Shown here: positions 43,994 to 53,163 of the stretch, in pieces
How positions within the stretch are numbered: the first letter of the stretch is position 1
Layout: every line of letters starts with the position of its first letter
Assembly (NCBI RefSeq): GCF_018310535.1
Contig: NZ_CP074102.1
Location: forward strand, 3,472,001-3,536,000
Source: Streptomyces mirabilis
GTDB lineage: Bacteria > Actinomycetota > Actinomycetes > Streptomycetales > Streptomycetaceae
Reading direction: 5' to 3'
Length of the DNA: 64,000 nucleotides
Translations under genes and position numbers: made by a program
Notes under the pieces: generated by a model
What the model saw: the letters and a program-made list of their open reading frames with translations, nothing else
The model's database searches: none
Told to the model about the DNA's origin: nothing

Positions 43994-45646
43994 CTGACTG
44001 CCCATCCTGATCAAAGAGGTGGTACGAACGGCCGGCAGCGGTGGGCGGTCCTGACCGAGTCTCGCTTCGGGGTCCCCGGCGTCAGGCGTACCGCCGCCTC
44101 GATGCTCGGGCAGGAACCCGTCGTGGTGATGGCCGCGTCCGACGCCATCCGCGATGTCCGCGGGTACCGGGCGCAGCTGCGGCGGCAGCGTGTCTCAGCG
44201 GTCGCTCTGCTCACCAACGACAGGGCACGCAGGCCCTTCGCAACCCTTGTCGAGCTGGTCGTTGCGCTGGCACCGGTGCGTGAACGGTGCATCATCGACA
44301 TGAGCCGCCCCGACGAGTGCGTTCCCGTCGGCAGTCGCGGAGCGCTGACGGTCCGCTGTGTGCTGGACGCGGCAACGGCCGGCCGTCGCGTTCTGCGTGA
44401 ACTGGTGGCCCGTGAGGCGTGGGCTCCGCAGAACCGCCGCACGGTCGGCTCACCCGAGAGGCTGTGGGTCCTCGCTTTATGGCGGGACGCGGGGGAGGTC
44501 GGGGTCGGTGGGGCTGTCAGTCATGTCTCAGGAATCCTCAACGGTTTCCGGCAACTCGGCTGGCGGGTGGCGTTGGTGACCAACGGCCGCCCGCCCGAGC
44601 AGTTGAGAGCCGCCGTCGATGTCGTCGAGATCGCCGCACCCCTGCCACGCGGTGAACGTTTCATCCGGGAGTCGGCCCAGCTGGCTGCCAATGACGGAAT
44701 GCGCGAGGCGGCACTGGCCCTCGCCCTGCGAACACCGCCCTCCTTGGTCTATGAGCGGAATTCGTTCCTGTCGCGCGCCGGGGCCGACATCAGCAGGCGA
44801 CTGGGCGTTCCGCTGGTGCTGGAATGGAACGCCTCCGTCGTGTGGGAGAACCGGCACTGGTACCGGAAAGCACCCTTGAAGAGGCTCTTCCAGGTCATCG
44901 GGGCACGGTACGAGCTGCACGCGGTGCGGAGTGCGAGTGTCGTTGCGGCGGTCTCGCGGGCCGCTGCGGCGATGGCAACCGACATGGGAGCCGCCCCCTC
45001 CAGGGTGGAGGTGGTCGCGAATGCGGTCGACGCGGCGTGCGTCCCCGAGCCCTCACCGCTGCCGGCCCGCGAGGGAGCCCGGTTGGGCTGGGTCGGCAGC
45101 TTCGGTCACTGGCATGGGGTGGAAGTGGCGATCGAAAGCCTCCGTCACCTTCCACCGGACGTCCGGTTGGTCCTTGTCGGTGATGGAGAGCGGCGGCAGG
45201 ACTGTGTGCGGATGGCTGACAGGCTCGGTGTCGGCGACCGCATCACCTGGACCGGCAGCGTCTCTCACGGCGAGGCGCTCGATGTCCTGTCGCGCTGTGA
45301 CGTTCTTGTCTCGCCGCACGTGTGGAAGGGACCCGACCCCTTTTTCGGTTCCCCCACGAAGCTGTTCGAGTACATGGCGCTCGGCAGGCCCGTCGTGGCC
45401 AGCCGTCTGGAGCAGATCGGCGAGATGCTGACAGACGGCGTGACCGCGGTGCTCACGGAGCCCGGTGACCCGAAGTCCCTCGCCGAGGGCGTCACACGAG
45501 TGCTGGAGCTGACCGACCGCGGGGCGGCGCTCGGTCGCAACGCGCGTCGGGAAGCGCTCGCCGAGCACACCTGGGAACGGCGGGCCGGACAGATCCTCTC
45601 CAGGCTGTCCCTGCCGACCCCCCACCCGGCCACGGAGAAGGGCTGA
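43994..45646 (+). CDS. GT4-like glycosyltransferase with an extra N-terminal domain
   Basis: About 550 residues. The GT-B pair of domains starts near residue 155: VGGAVSHVSGILNGFRQLGW, later RLGWVGSFGHWHGVEVAIE, FFGSPTKLFEYMALGRPVV with the donor-binding Glu region. It would add one sugar to the lipid-linked repeat. Residues about 1-140 form an additional alpha/beta domain that I cannot assign. There is no ATG, GTG or TTG at a good site: CCGGAGGTTCCC places a strong ribosome site 5 bases before CTG at 43994, in frame; a TTG at 43922 without a site is the alternative. First gene of the plus-strand operon; asnB starts 2 bases after its stop. Confidence 0.8.
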   Translation: MTAHPDQRGGTNGRQRWAVLTESRFGVPGVRRTAASMLGQEPVVVMAASDAIRDVRGYRAQLRRQRVSAVALLTNDRARRPFATLVELVVALAPVRERCIIDMSRPDECVPVGSRGALTVRCVLDAATAGRRVLRELVAREAWAPQNRRTVGSPERLWVLALWRDAGEVGVGGAVSHVSGILNGFRQLGWRVALVTNGRPPEQLRAAVDVVEIAAPLPRGERFIRESAQLAANDGMREAALALALRTPPSLVYERNSFLSRAGADISRRLGVPLVLEWNASVVWENRHWYRKAPLKRLFQVIGARYELHAVRSASVVAAVSRAAAAMATDMGAAPSRVEVVANAVDAACVPEPSPLPAREGARLGWVGSFGHWHGVEVAIESLRHLPPDVRLVLVGDGERRQDCVRMADRLGVGDRITWTGSVSHGEALDVLSRCDVLVSPHVWKGPDPFFGSPTKLFEYMALGRPVVASRLEQIGEMLTDGVTAVLTEPGDPKSLAEGVTRVLELTDRGAALGRNARREALAEHTWERRAGQILSRLSLPTPHPATEKG

Positions 45647-45648
45647 CC

Positions 45649-47568
45649 ATGTGCGGGATTGCAGGCATCTATGAGTACGGGCGTTCAGAGGGACGTGTCA
45701 CGCCCGAAGCGGTCACACAGATGCGCGACAGACTGGCCCATCGCGGCCCCGACGGCGCCGGAGTCCACGTCAGCGAGGACGGCCGGGTGGGTCTCGGTCA
45801 CCGGCGGTTGGCCATCGTGGACCTCGCTCACGGCGCCCAGCCCATGTTCGGCGAAGGCGGAGAGTGCCTGGTCTTCAACGGCGAGATCTACAACTACCCC
45901 GCCCTGCGCCGTGATCTCGAAGGCCGGGGCGCCAGGTTCCGCACCCAGTGCGACACCGAGGTCATCCTCCACGCGTACCGGCACTACGGCGACGCGTGCG
46001 TCAAGCATCTGACGGGGATGTTCGCCTTCGCGCTCTGGGACCCCAAGGCGGCACGTCTGCTGTTCGCAAGGGACCCGCTCGGCGAAAAGCCTCTCTACTG
46101 GACCGCTCGGGACGGCACCTTCCTGTTCGCCTCCGAGGCGAAGGCACTGCTGGCACACCCCAGGGTCGCCCCCGAAGTCAACATGACGGTCCTCGAGAGC
46201 TACCTCGCCAACCTCGTGGTTCCCTCCCCGGCGACCCTCTACCAGGGGATCAACAAGCTGCCTCCCGGGACAGCCGGTACCTGCGACGCCGGAGGGGTCC
46301 GTACCTGGCGGTACTGGGACGTCACCACGGAACGCTCTTTCCTGGACGTGTCGTTGCCCGACGCCGCGTCGCACGTACGGAACCTGCTGGAAAGGTCCGT
46401 GCAGGCACGGCTGATGAGCGACGTTCCGGTCGGGGTCCTGCTCAGCGGGGGGTTCGATTCCACCTCGCTGGTCGCCCTGCTCCGCGATCGGGCCGCTCGA
46501 ACCTCGACCTTCTCCGTGGGCTTCACCGACGCGCCCGGTCTCGATGAACGACACGAGGCGCGCTGGGTCGCCCAGCATTTCGGCACAGACCACCACGAGG
46601 TGACGGTGTCTCCGCGACAGGCACTGGAATCGCTGACGACCATGGTGCACCACCAGGACGAGCCGCTCGCGGATCCGGTGTGCATGCCGTTGGGCTTCGT
46701 CTGCGCGCTGGCCCGGCGCCGTGGGGTTCCCGTGGTGCTGGCCGGCGAGGGCGCCGACGAACTGTTCTGGGGCTATCCGGGTTATGTGCGGGCGATGCAA
46801 CGACAGCGTGAGTTGCGGCTGTTGCAGAGGCTGCCCGCCGGGTCGCGCCGCTTCCTCGCGGCTGCGGTACCCCGCTCACGGCGCCGAAGAGGCTTCGATC
46901 TGATGATGGGGGCCGTCGGCGGCAGGCAGCTCCCGATACACTATCCCCTGGGCATGCCGTCCTCGGTTCGCTCCCAGGTACTGGTGGCGCACCCGTACGA
47001 CCCGCCTCTGATCCCACCGCAACTCACCGGTGATGAGACCGCCCTCCAGACGGTGGCGTTCGACACACAGCACTACGAGTTCGCGCTCCGGCTGCCCGAG
47101 CTGCTGCTCATGCGCATCGACCGGTTCTCCATGGCGCACTCGGTCGAGGCCCGCGTCCCCTTCCTTGACCAGGAGTTGGTGGAGTACGCCTATCGGCTGC
47201 CTGTGCACCACAAGCTGGACGGCGACCGCACCAAGGTGGTGCTGCGCCGAGCTCTCGCCGACATCGTCCCCGAGAGGGTGGCGAACCGGGCGAAGCAGGG
47301 GTTCGGGGCTCCGATCGCGCACTGGCTGCGCGGTCCCATGGGGGACGCACTTCTCGATCTCCTGACCGCACCCGCGATGCGACGTTACTTCCGGACCGAC
47401 GCAGTCGCCGACATGGTCGCGGAACACCGGTCCGGACGGGCGCACCATGCCTGGTTCCTCTGGCCGATCCTCAACTTCGCGGTGTGGCACCGCGTGTGGA
47501 TCGAAGGGGAATCGGCGGACGAGCTGACCGACCGGTTGCTGAGAAGGTGCACCGTTGAGGCACGCTGA
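45649..47568 (+). CDS. asnB: Asparagine synthetase B-type glutamine amidotransferase
   Basis: 639 residues. N-terminal class II glutaminase with the nucleophile Cys2 (MCGIAGIYEYG), HRRLAIVDL and CDTEVILHAY; C-terminal synthetase with the PP-loop LLSGGFDSTSL (about 266) and later GEGADELFWGYPGY. The full set of residues suggests activity. Within a glycan operon such enzymes may convert the carboxylate of a sugar uronate (here plausibly ManNAcA) to an amide rather than make asparagine. ATG at 45649, coupled to the preceding GT gene; the next gene starts inside its 3' end. Confidence 0.88.
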   Translation: MCGIAGIYEYGRSEGRVTPEAVTQMRDRLAHRGPDGAGVHVSEDGRVGLGHRRLAIVDLAHGAQPMFGEGGECLVFNGEIYNYPALRRDLEGRGARFRTQCDTEVILHAYRHYGDACVKHLTGMFAFALWDPKAARLLFARDPLGEKPLYWTARDGTFLFASEAKALLAHPRVAPEVNMTVLESYLANLVVPSPATLYQGINKLPPGTAGTCDAGGVRTWRYWDVTTERSFLDVSLPDAASHVRNLLERSVQARLMSDVPVGVLLSGGFDSTSLVALLRDRAARTSTFSVGFTDAPGLDERHEARWVAQHFGTDHHEVTVSPRQALESLTTMVHHQDEPLADPVCMPLGFVCALARRRGVPVVLAGEGADELFWGYPGYVRAMQRQRELRLLQRLPAGSRRFLAAAVPRSRRRRGFDLMMGAVGGRQLPIHYPLGMPSSVRSQVLVAHPYDPPLIPPQLTGDETALQTVAFDTQHYEFALRLPELLLMRIDRFSMAHSVEARVPFLDQELVEYAYRLPVHHKLDGDRTKVVLRRALADIVPERVANRAKQGFGAPIAHWLRGPMGDALLDLLTAPAMRRYFRTDAVADMVAEHRSGRAHHAWFLWPILNFAVWHRVWIEGESADELTDRLLRRCTVEAR

Positions 47569-49537
47569 CGACCACACAAACACCGTGCGTGTGGGGCGCC
47601 CGCACCTGACCCGTCTGCGCCGACTGGCCGTCTCGGCGGCCGCCTTGCCGCCCCGTGTGCTCGCCGCCGAACTGGGCTGGCGCACCTTCCGGACCGGATG
47701 CAGGGCATGTGCGGACAGGCGGGATCGGACGGTCGGCGCACGTCCGCCGCTCCCCGAGAGCTGGCGTCCCTTCGTCCTCGGCGCTGTGGACGCCCGCCCG
47801 AAGGTGGGGCCGAGCCCCTTGGAGCTGGAGGAATGCCTTCGTGAGGCGGACGCGGCGCTCGAGGGCAGGTTCACCGTCCTTGGTTACGGCACCGTGGCAG
47901 TCGACAGGAAGCCGCATGGCTGGCATCAGGATCCGGTCCACGGCTTCACGTGGCCGGACCGGCACCACCGTCTTCTCGGCCCCGTTCCGGGCCGCGCCGA
48001 CATCAAGGTGCCGTGGGAGGTCGGCCGGCTGCAGTGGCTCACCGCTCTCGCGCGTGCCCACGCCTACACGGGCGACTCCCGGTACCGCGACGGGGCGGTG
48101 GAACTCCTCCGTTCCTGGGCAGCCGCCAATCCGGTGGGGGCCGGGCCGAACTGGACGAACGCGATGGAGGCGGGAATCCGGGCGGCCAATCTGGTGTGGG
48201 CGGCGGAGATCCTCGGCGACCCGCGCTTCACGTCGTTGGCCGGCGGGATGCTGCGGAACCACGGATGGTTCATCGTGGCCAACCTCGAATACAGTCCGCG
48301 CCTGACCAGCAACCACTACCTGGCCGACCTTGTCGGACTCGTCCACGCCGGCGGGGCCCTGCGCCACAGCCCCGCCGGACGGCTCTGGCTCCGCATCGGC
48401 GGCCGGCAACTGCAGCGGGAGATCGTCAAGCAGTTCCACGAGGACGGTTCCAACTTCGAGGCATCCACGGGTTACCACCGTCTGTCGACGGAGCTGGCCC
48501 TCGTCGGCCTGCTCGCGCTGCGCCGCCTCCGCATGCCGGTGCGGCCCGAAGTCCAGACCCGTCTTCTGGCGGCGGTCGAGGCGTTGTCCGCACTGACCAA
48601 ACCCGACGGACTTCTGCCCGCCCTCGGGGACGACGACAGCGGTCTGGTGATCGGTCTGCAGTCCGGGCGGGATCCACGCGACGCGTCGCCGGTCGTTGCC
48701 GCCGCGGCGGCTCTGGAGGAAACGGACCCGCCCGGGGAGACGGTGGGGCCGGAACTGGCCCAGTGGTGCGGAGCGCCGACGAGGCGGACCGGCACCCGGC
48801 CACAGGCTGCCTCCTTCGCTTCGGCCGGCTGGTATGTCCTGTCGGCGGGGCCGTACTGGTGCCTCGCGGAGTGCGGCGGAGTGGGACAGCTCGGCAATGG
48901 TGGCCACGGCCACAACGACACGCTGTCGTTCGTGCTCTGCGTGGACGGGCACGAGATCGTGACGGACCCCGGGACCGGCGTCTACACACCGGATCCCCGT
49001 CTGCGGAACCTGCTGCGCGCCACCCGCTCGCATTCCACGGTGGAGGTGGACGGTCAGGAGCAGAACCGCTTCGATTCCGCGTTGCTGTTCACCATGCGGA
49101 GCGACGACCGCGCCCGGGTCGTGGACCACCACGGGGACGGCTCGGGCCGTCAGGTCGTCGAGGCGATCCACGAGGGGTACCGCCGGCTCGACGACCCGGT
49201 GGTGCACCGGCGCCGGTTCACCCTGGACCGGCAGGGCCTGACGGTTTCCGACCACTTCGGGTGCCGCGCCCCACACACCCTCACGGTCAGCTTTCCACTG
49301 GCCCCCGGCGTGCGCGCCGAGCCGCGCGACGGCGAAACGCTGCTGATGGCCGACGGCACGGTGGTGGTCCTGAGCCAGACAGCCGGCCCCCGGCTCACCT
49401 TCGCCGTGGAGGAGATGCCTTGGTCTCCCGCCTACGGCCGGGTCGTCACCGCACCCGTCCTTCGCGCCACGCTGCGGGCCGAGGGTCCGGTCTCATGGGA
49501 GCTTCGGTTCCGGGCGGCGGACGGAGCACGGACATGA
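47555..49537 (+). CDS. Heparinase II/III-like family protein
   Basis: 660 residues. N-terminal (alpha/alpha) toroid: DIKVPWEVGRLQWL, NWTNAMEAGIRAANLVWA and SNHYLADLVGL; C-terminal beta-sandwich with GHGHNDTLSFVLCVDGHEI and DPGTGVYT, the family's His-containing core. Members cleave uronate-containing polysaccharides by beta-elimination. No signal peptide is evident, so it may act inside or have been recruited to another step. I use TTG at 47555, which overlaps the asnB stop by 14 bases, with GAAGG upstream. Its stop overlaps the next gene's ATG. Confidence 0.85.
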   Translation: MRHADDHTNTVRVGRPHLTRLRRLAVSAAALPPRVLAAELGWRTFRTGCRACADRRDRTVGARPPLPESWRPFVLGAVDARPKVGPSPLELEECLREADAALEGRFTVLGYGTVAVDRKPHGWHQDPVHGFTWPDRHHRLLGPVPGRADIKVPWEVGRLQWLTALARAHAYTGDSRYRDGAVELLRSWAAANPVGAGPNWTNAMEAGIRAANLVWAAEILGDPRFTSLAGGMLRNHGWFIVANLEYSPRLTSNHYLADLVGLVHAGGALRHSPAGRLWLRIGGRQLQREIVKQFHEDGSNFEASTGYHRLSTELALVGLLALRRLRMPVRPEVQTRLLAAVEALSALTKPDGLLPALGDDDSGLVIGLQSGRDPRDASPVVAAAAALEETDPPGETVGPELAQWCGAPTRRTGTRPQAASFASAGWYVLSAGPYWCLAECGGVGQLGNGGHGHNDTLSFVLCVDGHEIVTDPGTGVYTPDPRLRNLLRATRSHSTVEVDGQEQNRFDSALLFTMRSDDRARVVDHHGDGSGRQVVEAIHEGYRRLDDPVVHRRRFTLDRQGLTVSDHFGCRAPHTLTVSFPLAPGVRAEPRDGETLLMADGTVVVLSQTAGPRLTFAVEEMPWSPAYGRVVTAPVLRATLRAEGPVSWELRFRAADGART

Positions 49538-50739
49538 AGATCCTCATGGCTGTGGTGTCGGACCTGCGCAGCGACGCCCGCGTACGACGGGAGGCCGCCG
49601 CGCTCGCCGCGGATGGCCATGACGTGCGGGTCGTGGGCTTCGATTCCGGCGTCCGGCGCCGAAGCAGCACCGTCGAGGAGGGGGTTCGCTACGACGTGGT
49701 GCCCTTCCCGTCGCGGAATCTTCCCCGCTTGCTGCGGCTGGCCTGCGCGGGCATCGGCGCCGCGCGGGCTGTGCTGCTCATGGGCCGCGGAAGGCCGGAC
49801 GCCGTGCACTGCCACAATCTCCACCTCAGCCTGCCCGCGCTGCTCGTGGCGCGCCGCAACGGCGCCGCGCTGGTGTACGACGCGCATGAGTTGGAGGCCT
49901 GCAAGTACCGGGGGCCGGTGCGATGGGTGATCCAAAGATGGGAACGAGTGGTCTGGCGCCACTCGCATGCCAGAATCACCACCAATCCCTCACGCGCGGC
50001 ATACCTGCAGCAACTGCACGGCAGCCGCCCCGCCGTCATCGGCAACTATCCACGGACACCCGACCCCGGCATGGAGCCGAAGGACCTCCGCTCTCGGCTG
50101 GGCATTCCCGGCCACCGGCTGGTGCTGATCTTTCAGGGGGGCTTCTACCTCGACTCCCGTTGCTTCCGGGCGGTCGCGGCCGCCCTGCGCGGGCTGCCGG
50201 ACTGGCACTGGGTGCTCATCGGTTTCGGTAGTGACGACACCGTGCGAAAACTGCGCGACCTGATCGCGGAGTGCGGGATCGAGGACAGAACCAGCATCCT
50301 GCCCGCCGCGCCGGTGGACGAGCTCCTCTCGTACACCGCCGGCGCGGACGTCGGCGTGGTGGCTCTCACCAACTCCGGTCTGAACTGCTACCTGGGCGAC
50401 ACCAACAAACTCTTCGAGTACCTGATGGCCGGCCTCGCGGTGGTGGGCAGCGACTTCCCCGAGGTGCGAAGGGCCGTGCTGGAGAGCCCGGCCGGCCCGA
50501 CGGGGGCGGTGTTCGATCCGGCGAGTTCCGCGTCGGTCGCCCAGGCCCTGCGCGAGGTCGCCGCCGACCTGGCGACGTTCCGGCGCAACGCCGAGAAAAC
50601 ACGGGCCGCGTATTCCTGGGAGAGCGAGAGCAGGACGCTGACGCGCCTGTACCGCGCGCTCGCCACGCCGGGGGACACACGGCCCGATACCGAACAGGGG
50701 CGGCCGGCTGAGCCGTCCACTCTTCCGAAAGGCGCTTGA
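49534..50739 (+). CDS. GT4-type glycosyltransferase
   Basis: 401 residues. N-terminal acceptor domain begins MKILMAVVSDLRSDARVRREA; VHCHNLHLSLPALLVAR and YDAHELEA follow. The donor domain has LIFQGGFYLDSR and NTKLFEYLMAGLAVVGSDFPE, the usual GT4 pattern with the nucleotide-sugar contact Glu. ATG at 49534 shares ATGA with the heparinase-like stop. One of at least three sugar transferases in the locus (others at 40803 and 43994). Confidence 0.9.
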   Translation: MKILMAVVSDLRSDARVRREAAALAADGHDVRVVGFDSGVRRRSSTVEEGVRYDVVPFPSRNLPRLLRLACAGIGAARAVLLMGRGRPDAVHCHNLHLSLPALLVARRNGAALVYDAHELEACKYRGPVRWVIQRWERVVWRHSHARITTNPSRAAYLQQLHGSRPAVIGNYPRTPDPGMEPKDLRSRLGIPGHRLVLIFQGGFYLDSRCFRAVAAALRGLPDWHWVLIGFGSDDTVRKLRDLIAECGIEDRTSILPAAPVDELLSYTAGADVGVVALTNSGLNCYLGDTNKLFEYLMAGLAVVGSDFPEVRRAVLESPAGPTGAVFDPASSASVAQALREVAADLATFRRNAEKTRAAYSWESESRTLTRLYRALATPGDTRPDTEQGRPAEPSTLPKGA

Positions 50740-50740
50740 C

Positions 50741-53023
50741 GTGAAGGCAGTACTGCTGTCGGCTCGGGACGGTTCGATCAGTGTGGCGGAGATTCCGCCC
50801 CCGGTGGTGCAGTGGGGCACGGTGCTGATCCGGAACACCTACTCGCTGATCAGCGCCGGTACCGAGCGGGCGACGCTCGAGACGGGCGCCAGTAGCCTCG
50901 TGGGAAAGGCACGTCAGCGCCCCGACCAGGTCCGACAGGTCCTCAACACGGCTCGGCAGCTCGGCGTCGTGGAGACCTACCGGATGGTCCAGGACCGGCT
51001 CGACCGGCCCATGACGCTCGGGTACTCCTGCGCGGGTGAGGTGATCGCGGTCGGCGAGGGAGTCGGCGACATCACCCCCGGTATGCGTGTGGCAGCGGGG
51101 GGAGCCGGCTACGCATCCCACGCGGAGATCGTGGCCGTGCCCCGTAATCTCGTCGTGCCCGTGCCGGATGGTGTGGAGGACCGCTGGGCCGCGTTCGCCA
51201 CCGTGGGGGCCATCGCACTCCAGGGAATCCACCAGGCCGAGGCGGTTCCGGGATCCCGTGTCGCGGTGATCGGCCTCGGACTTGTGGGACAGCTCACCCT
51301 GCGGCTCCTGCGGGCCTACGGGTACGACCCGGTCGGCGTGGACCAGGACTCCGCAGCCGTCGATGCGGCCCGGAGCAGCGGATTCGTCGCCTACCGCAGG
51401 GAGACGGAAGACCTCCCGGGAACCGTCGCGCGTCATTGGGGTGGCGCACGCGCGGACGCCGTTCTGGTGACGGCGGCGACCTCGAGCACGGATCCGGTGG
51501 AGCTGGCCGGGAGCCTGGCGCGAGACCGGGCCACCGTGGTCATCGTGGGAGACGTCAAGGTGGCCCCGCCTCGTGCGTCCTACTACCACAAGGAACTTTC
51601 GGTCCGTTACTCCCGCTCGTACGGACCGGGACGGTACGACCCGCGCTTCGAGGAGTCGGGCCAGGAGTACCCCGAGGGCTACGTGCCATGGACCGAACGC
51701 CGCAACCTGGCCGAGGTCCTCAGGCTTGTGCCCGGACTCGGCCTGGAGAGCCTCGACCCCCGGGTCTTCGCCGTCGAGGACGCCGCCGAGGCGTACCGCG
51801 TCCTCAACACAGAACGGCCGCGACGGCGTGTCGCTCTGCTGTTGCGCTATCCCGGTACCGCCGAGGTGACCGAGCCACCGCGGCGTCAGGGCAAGCCCGC
51901 CACTTGGTCACCGCCTGCTGTGGACGCGAGGATCGCCGCGATCGGGGCGGGGAACTTCGCCACCAAGATGCTGTTTCCGCATTTGCGCCGTGAACGAGGT
52001 GTCAGCTTCTCGTGGGTGGCGAGCGCACGAGGTCTCACGGCCGTCCAGCAGAGCAGGCGATGGGGATTCCGCAGTGTCGCGGAGAGCGCCGAGCACGGAC
52101 TGGCGTCAGGCGATGCCGACTGCGTCATGGTGCTGTCCCGCCATGACAGCCATGGACGCTATGCGGCAGAAGTGCTGCGCCGTGGTGTCGCGTTGTACTG
52201 CGAGAAGCCCTTGGGCCTCTCGGAACAGGAGCTGGAGGAGGTGGCGGCCGCCTGGTCCCGGTCCGGCGCCCCGGCACTCGCCGGCTTCAACCGGCGGTTC
52301 GCCCCAGCAGTCAGGGACTTGCGTGCCGCACTGCCCGAGGGGGTGCCGCTCCAGGTTGTCTACCGGGTCTTCGCCGGCCGACTGCCTTCCGATCACTGGT
52401 ACTTCGACCACCGGCAGGGTGGCCGACTGCTCGGTGAAGTCTGCCATTTCATCGACACCGCGAACTTCCTCGTCCCGGGCAGGCCGGTGAGTGTGACCGT
52501 CACGGGCGTGGACAGCAGGGACCCCGTGTCGGCCCAGAGTGTCACTCTGCAGATCGCCTACGCCGACTCGTCGACCGCTTCCATCGTGTACGGCGGTCTC
52601 ACACCGCCCGGGGCCCCCAAGGAGTTCATCGAGGTGGCCTGCGACGGTGTCGCCGCCAGGATCGAGGACTTCGAGTCCTTGGCGGTGTGGAAGGGCGGGA
52701 AGAAGTCGGAGTCGGTCTATCGGGGGGCTCCGAAGGGACACGCCGAGGAGATGCGGGCCCTGAGGCGGCTGCTGCAGGGCGAAAAGGTCGCCGAGGCAGA
52801 CTTCCGGCTGGCGCTGTGGAGTTCGCTCGTGGCATGCAGGGCGTCCGCTGCCCTCACGGGAAGCGGTCGGGCAGGGACCACCCCGACCACCCCGGCGCTC
52901 GCGGAGGCCCTCGGCTGCACACCCGGCGCCGGTGAAGGCGGGAAGCCCCGGGGTGCGGACCGGGAGCGAGCCCAGGTCACGCACGAGGAAGCCGTGGGTA
53001 CAACAGGGTTCTCCGGCACGTGA
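50741..53023 (+). CDS. Two-domain oxidoreductase: zinc-type MDR fused to GFO/IDH/MocA
   Basis: 760 residues. The N-terminal half is a medium-chain dehydrogenase (YSLISAGTERATLE, TLGYSCAGEVIAVGEG, AVIGLGLVGQLTLRLL). The C-terminal half from about residue 390 is a GFO/IDH/MocA oxidoreductase (IAAIGAGNFATKMLFPHL, YCEKPLGLSEQEL, GGRLLGEVCHFID). Such fusions occur with heparinase-like genes in many glycan loci; a double oxidation/reduction of a sugar nucleotide or glycan is inferred. GTG at 50741, 1 base after the upstream stop. Last gene of the five-gene operon; a strong terminator follows. Confidence 0.88.
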   Translation: MKAVLLSARDGSISVAEIPPPVVQWGTVLIRNTYSLISAGTERATLETGASSLVGKARQRPDQVRQVLNTARQLGVVETYRMVQDRLDRPMTLGYSCAGEVIAVGEGVGDITPGMRVAAGGAGYASHAEIVAVPRNLVVPVPDGVEDRWAAFATVGAIALQGIHQAEAVPGSRVAVIGLGLVGQLTLRLLRAYGYDPVGVDQDSAAVDAARSSGFVAYRRETEDLPGTVARHWGGARADAVLVTAATSSTDPVELAGSLARDRATVVIVGDVKVAPPRASYYHKELSVRYSRSYGPGRYDPRFEESGQEYPEGYVPWTERRNLAEVLRLVPGLGLESLDPRVFAVEDAAEAYRVLNTERPRRRVALLLRYPGTAEVTEPPRRQGKPATWSPPAVDARIAAIGAGNFATKMLFPHLRRERGVSFSWVASARGLTAVQQSRRWGFRSVAESAEHGLASGDADCVMVLSRHDSHGRYAAEVLRRGVALYCEKPLGLSEQELEEVAAAWSRSGAPALAGFNRRFAPAVRDLRAALPEGVPLQVVYRVFAGRLPSDHWYFDHRQGGRLLGEVCHFIDTANFLVPGRPVSVTVTGVDSRDPVSAQSVTLQIAYADSSTASIVYGGLTPPGAPKEFIEVACDGVAARIEDFESLAVWKGGKKSESVYRGAPKGHAEEMRALRRLLQGEKVAEADFRLALWSSLVACRASAALTGSGRAGTTPTTPALAEALGCTPGAGEGGKPRGADRERAQVTHEEAVGTTGFSGT

Positions 53024-53031
53024 GTTCCCCA

Positions 53032-53081
53032 GGGCGGGTCCGAGTCCGTTCCGGGAGAACGGAGCGCGGGCCCGCCCCTTT
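53032..53081. terminator. Nested hairpin terminator at the end of the plus-strand operon
   Basis: Outer stem GGGCGGGTCC (53032-53041) with GGGCCCGCCC (53068-53077), one G-U pair; inner stem TCCGTTC (53045-53051) / GAACGGA (53057-53063) with a CGGGA loop; followed by CTTTC. It separates convergent operons. Confidence 0.8.
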
Positions 53082-53092
53082 CGGCCTGTTCT

Positions 53093-53116
53093 GCGTGGTG
53101 GCGTGGTGGCGTGGTG
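53093..53116. repeat. Three 8-bp tandem repeats GCGTGGTG
   Basis: Perfect units at 53093-53100, 53101-53108 and 53109-53116, in the spacer between the operon terminator and the wzx stop. Confidence 0.85.
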
Positions 53117-53163
53117 GGAAGCCAACGGCGGCGGTGCCGGAAGGGTCGTAGAAACGCTCCGGG

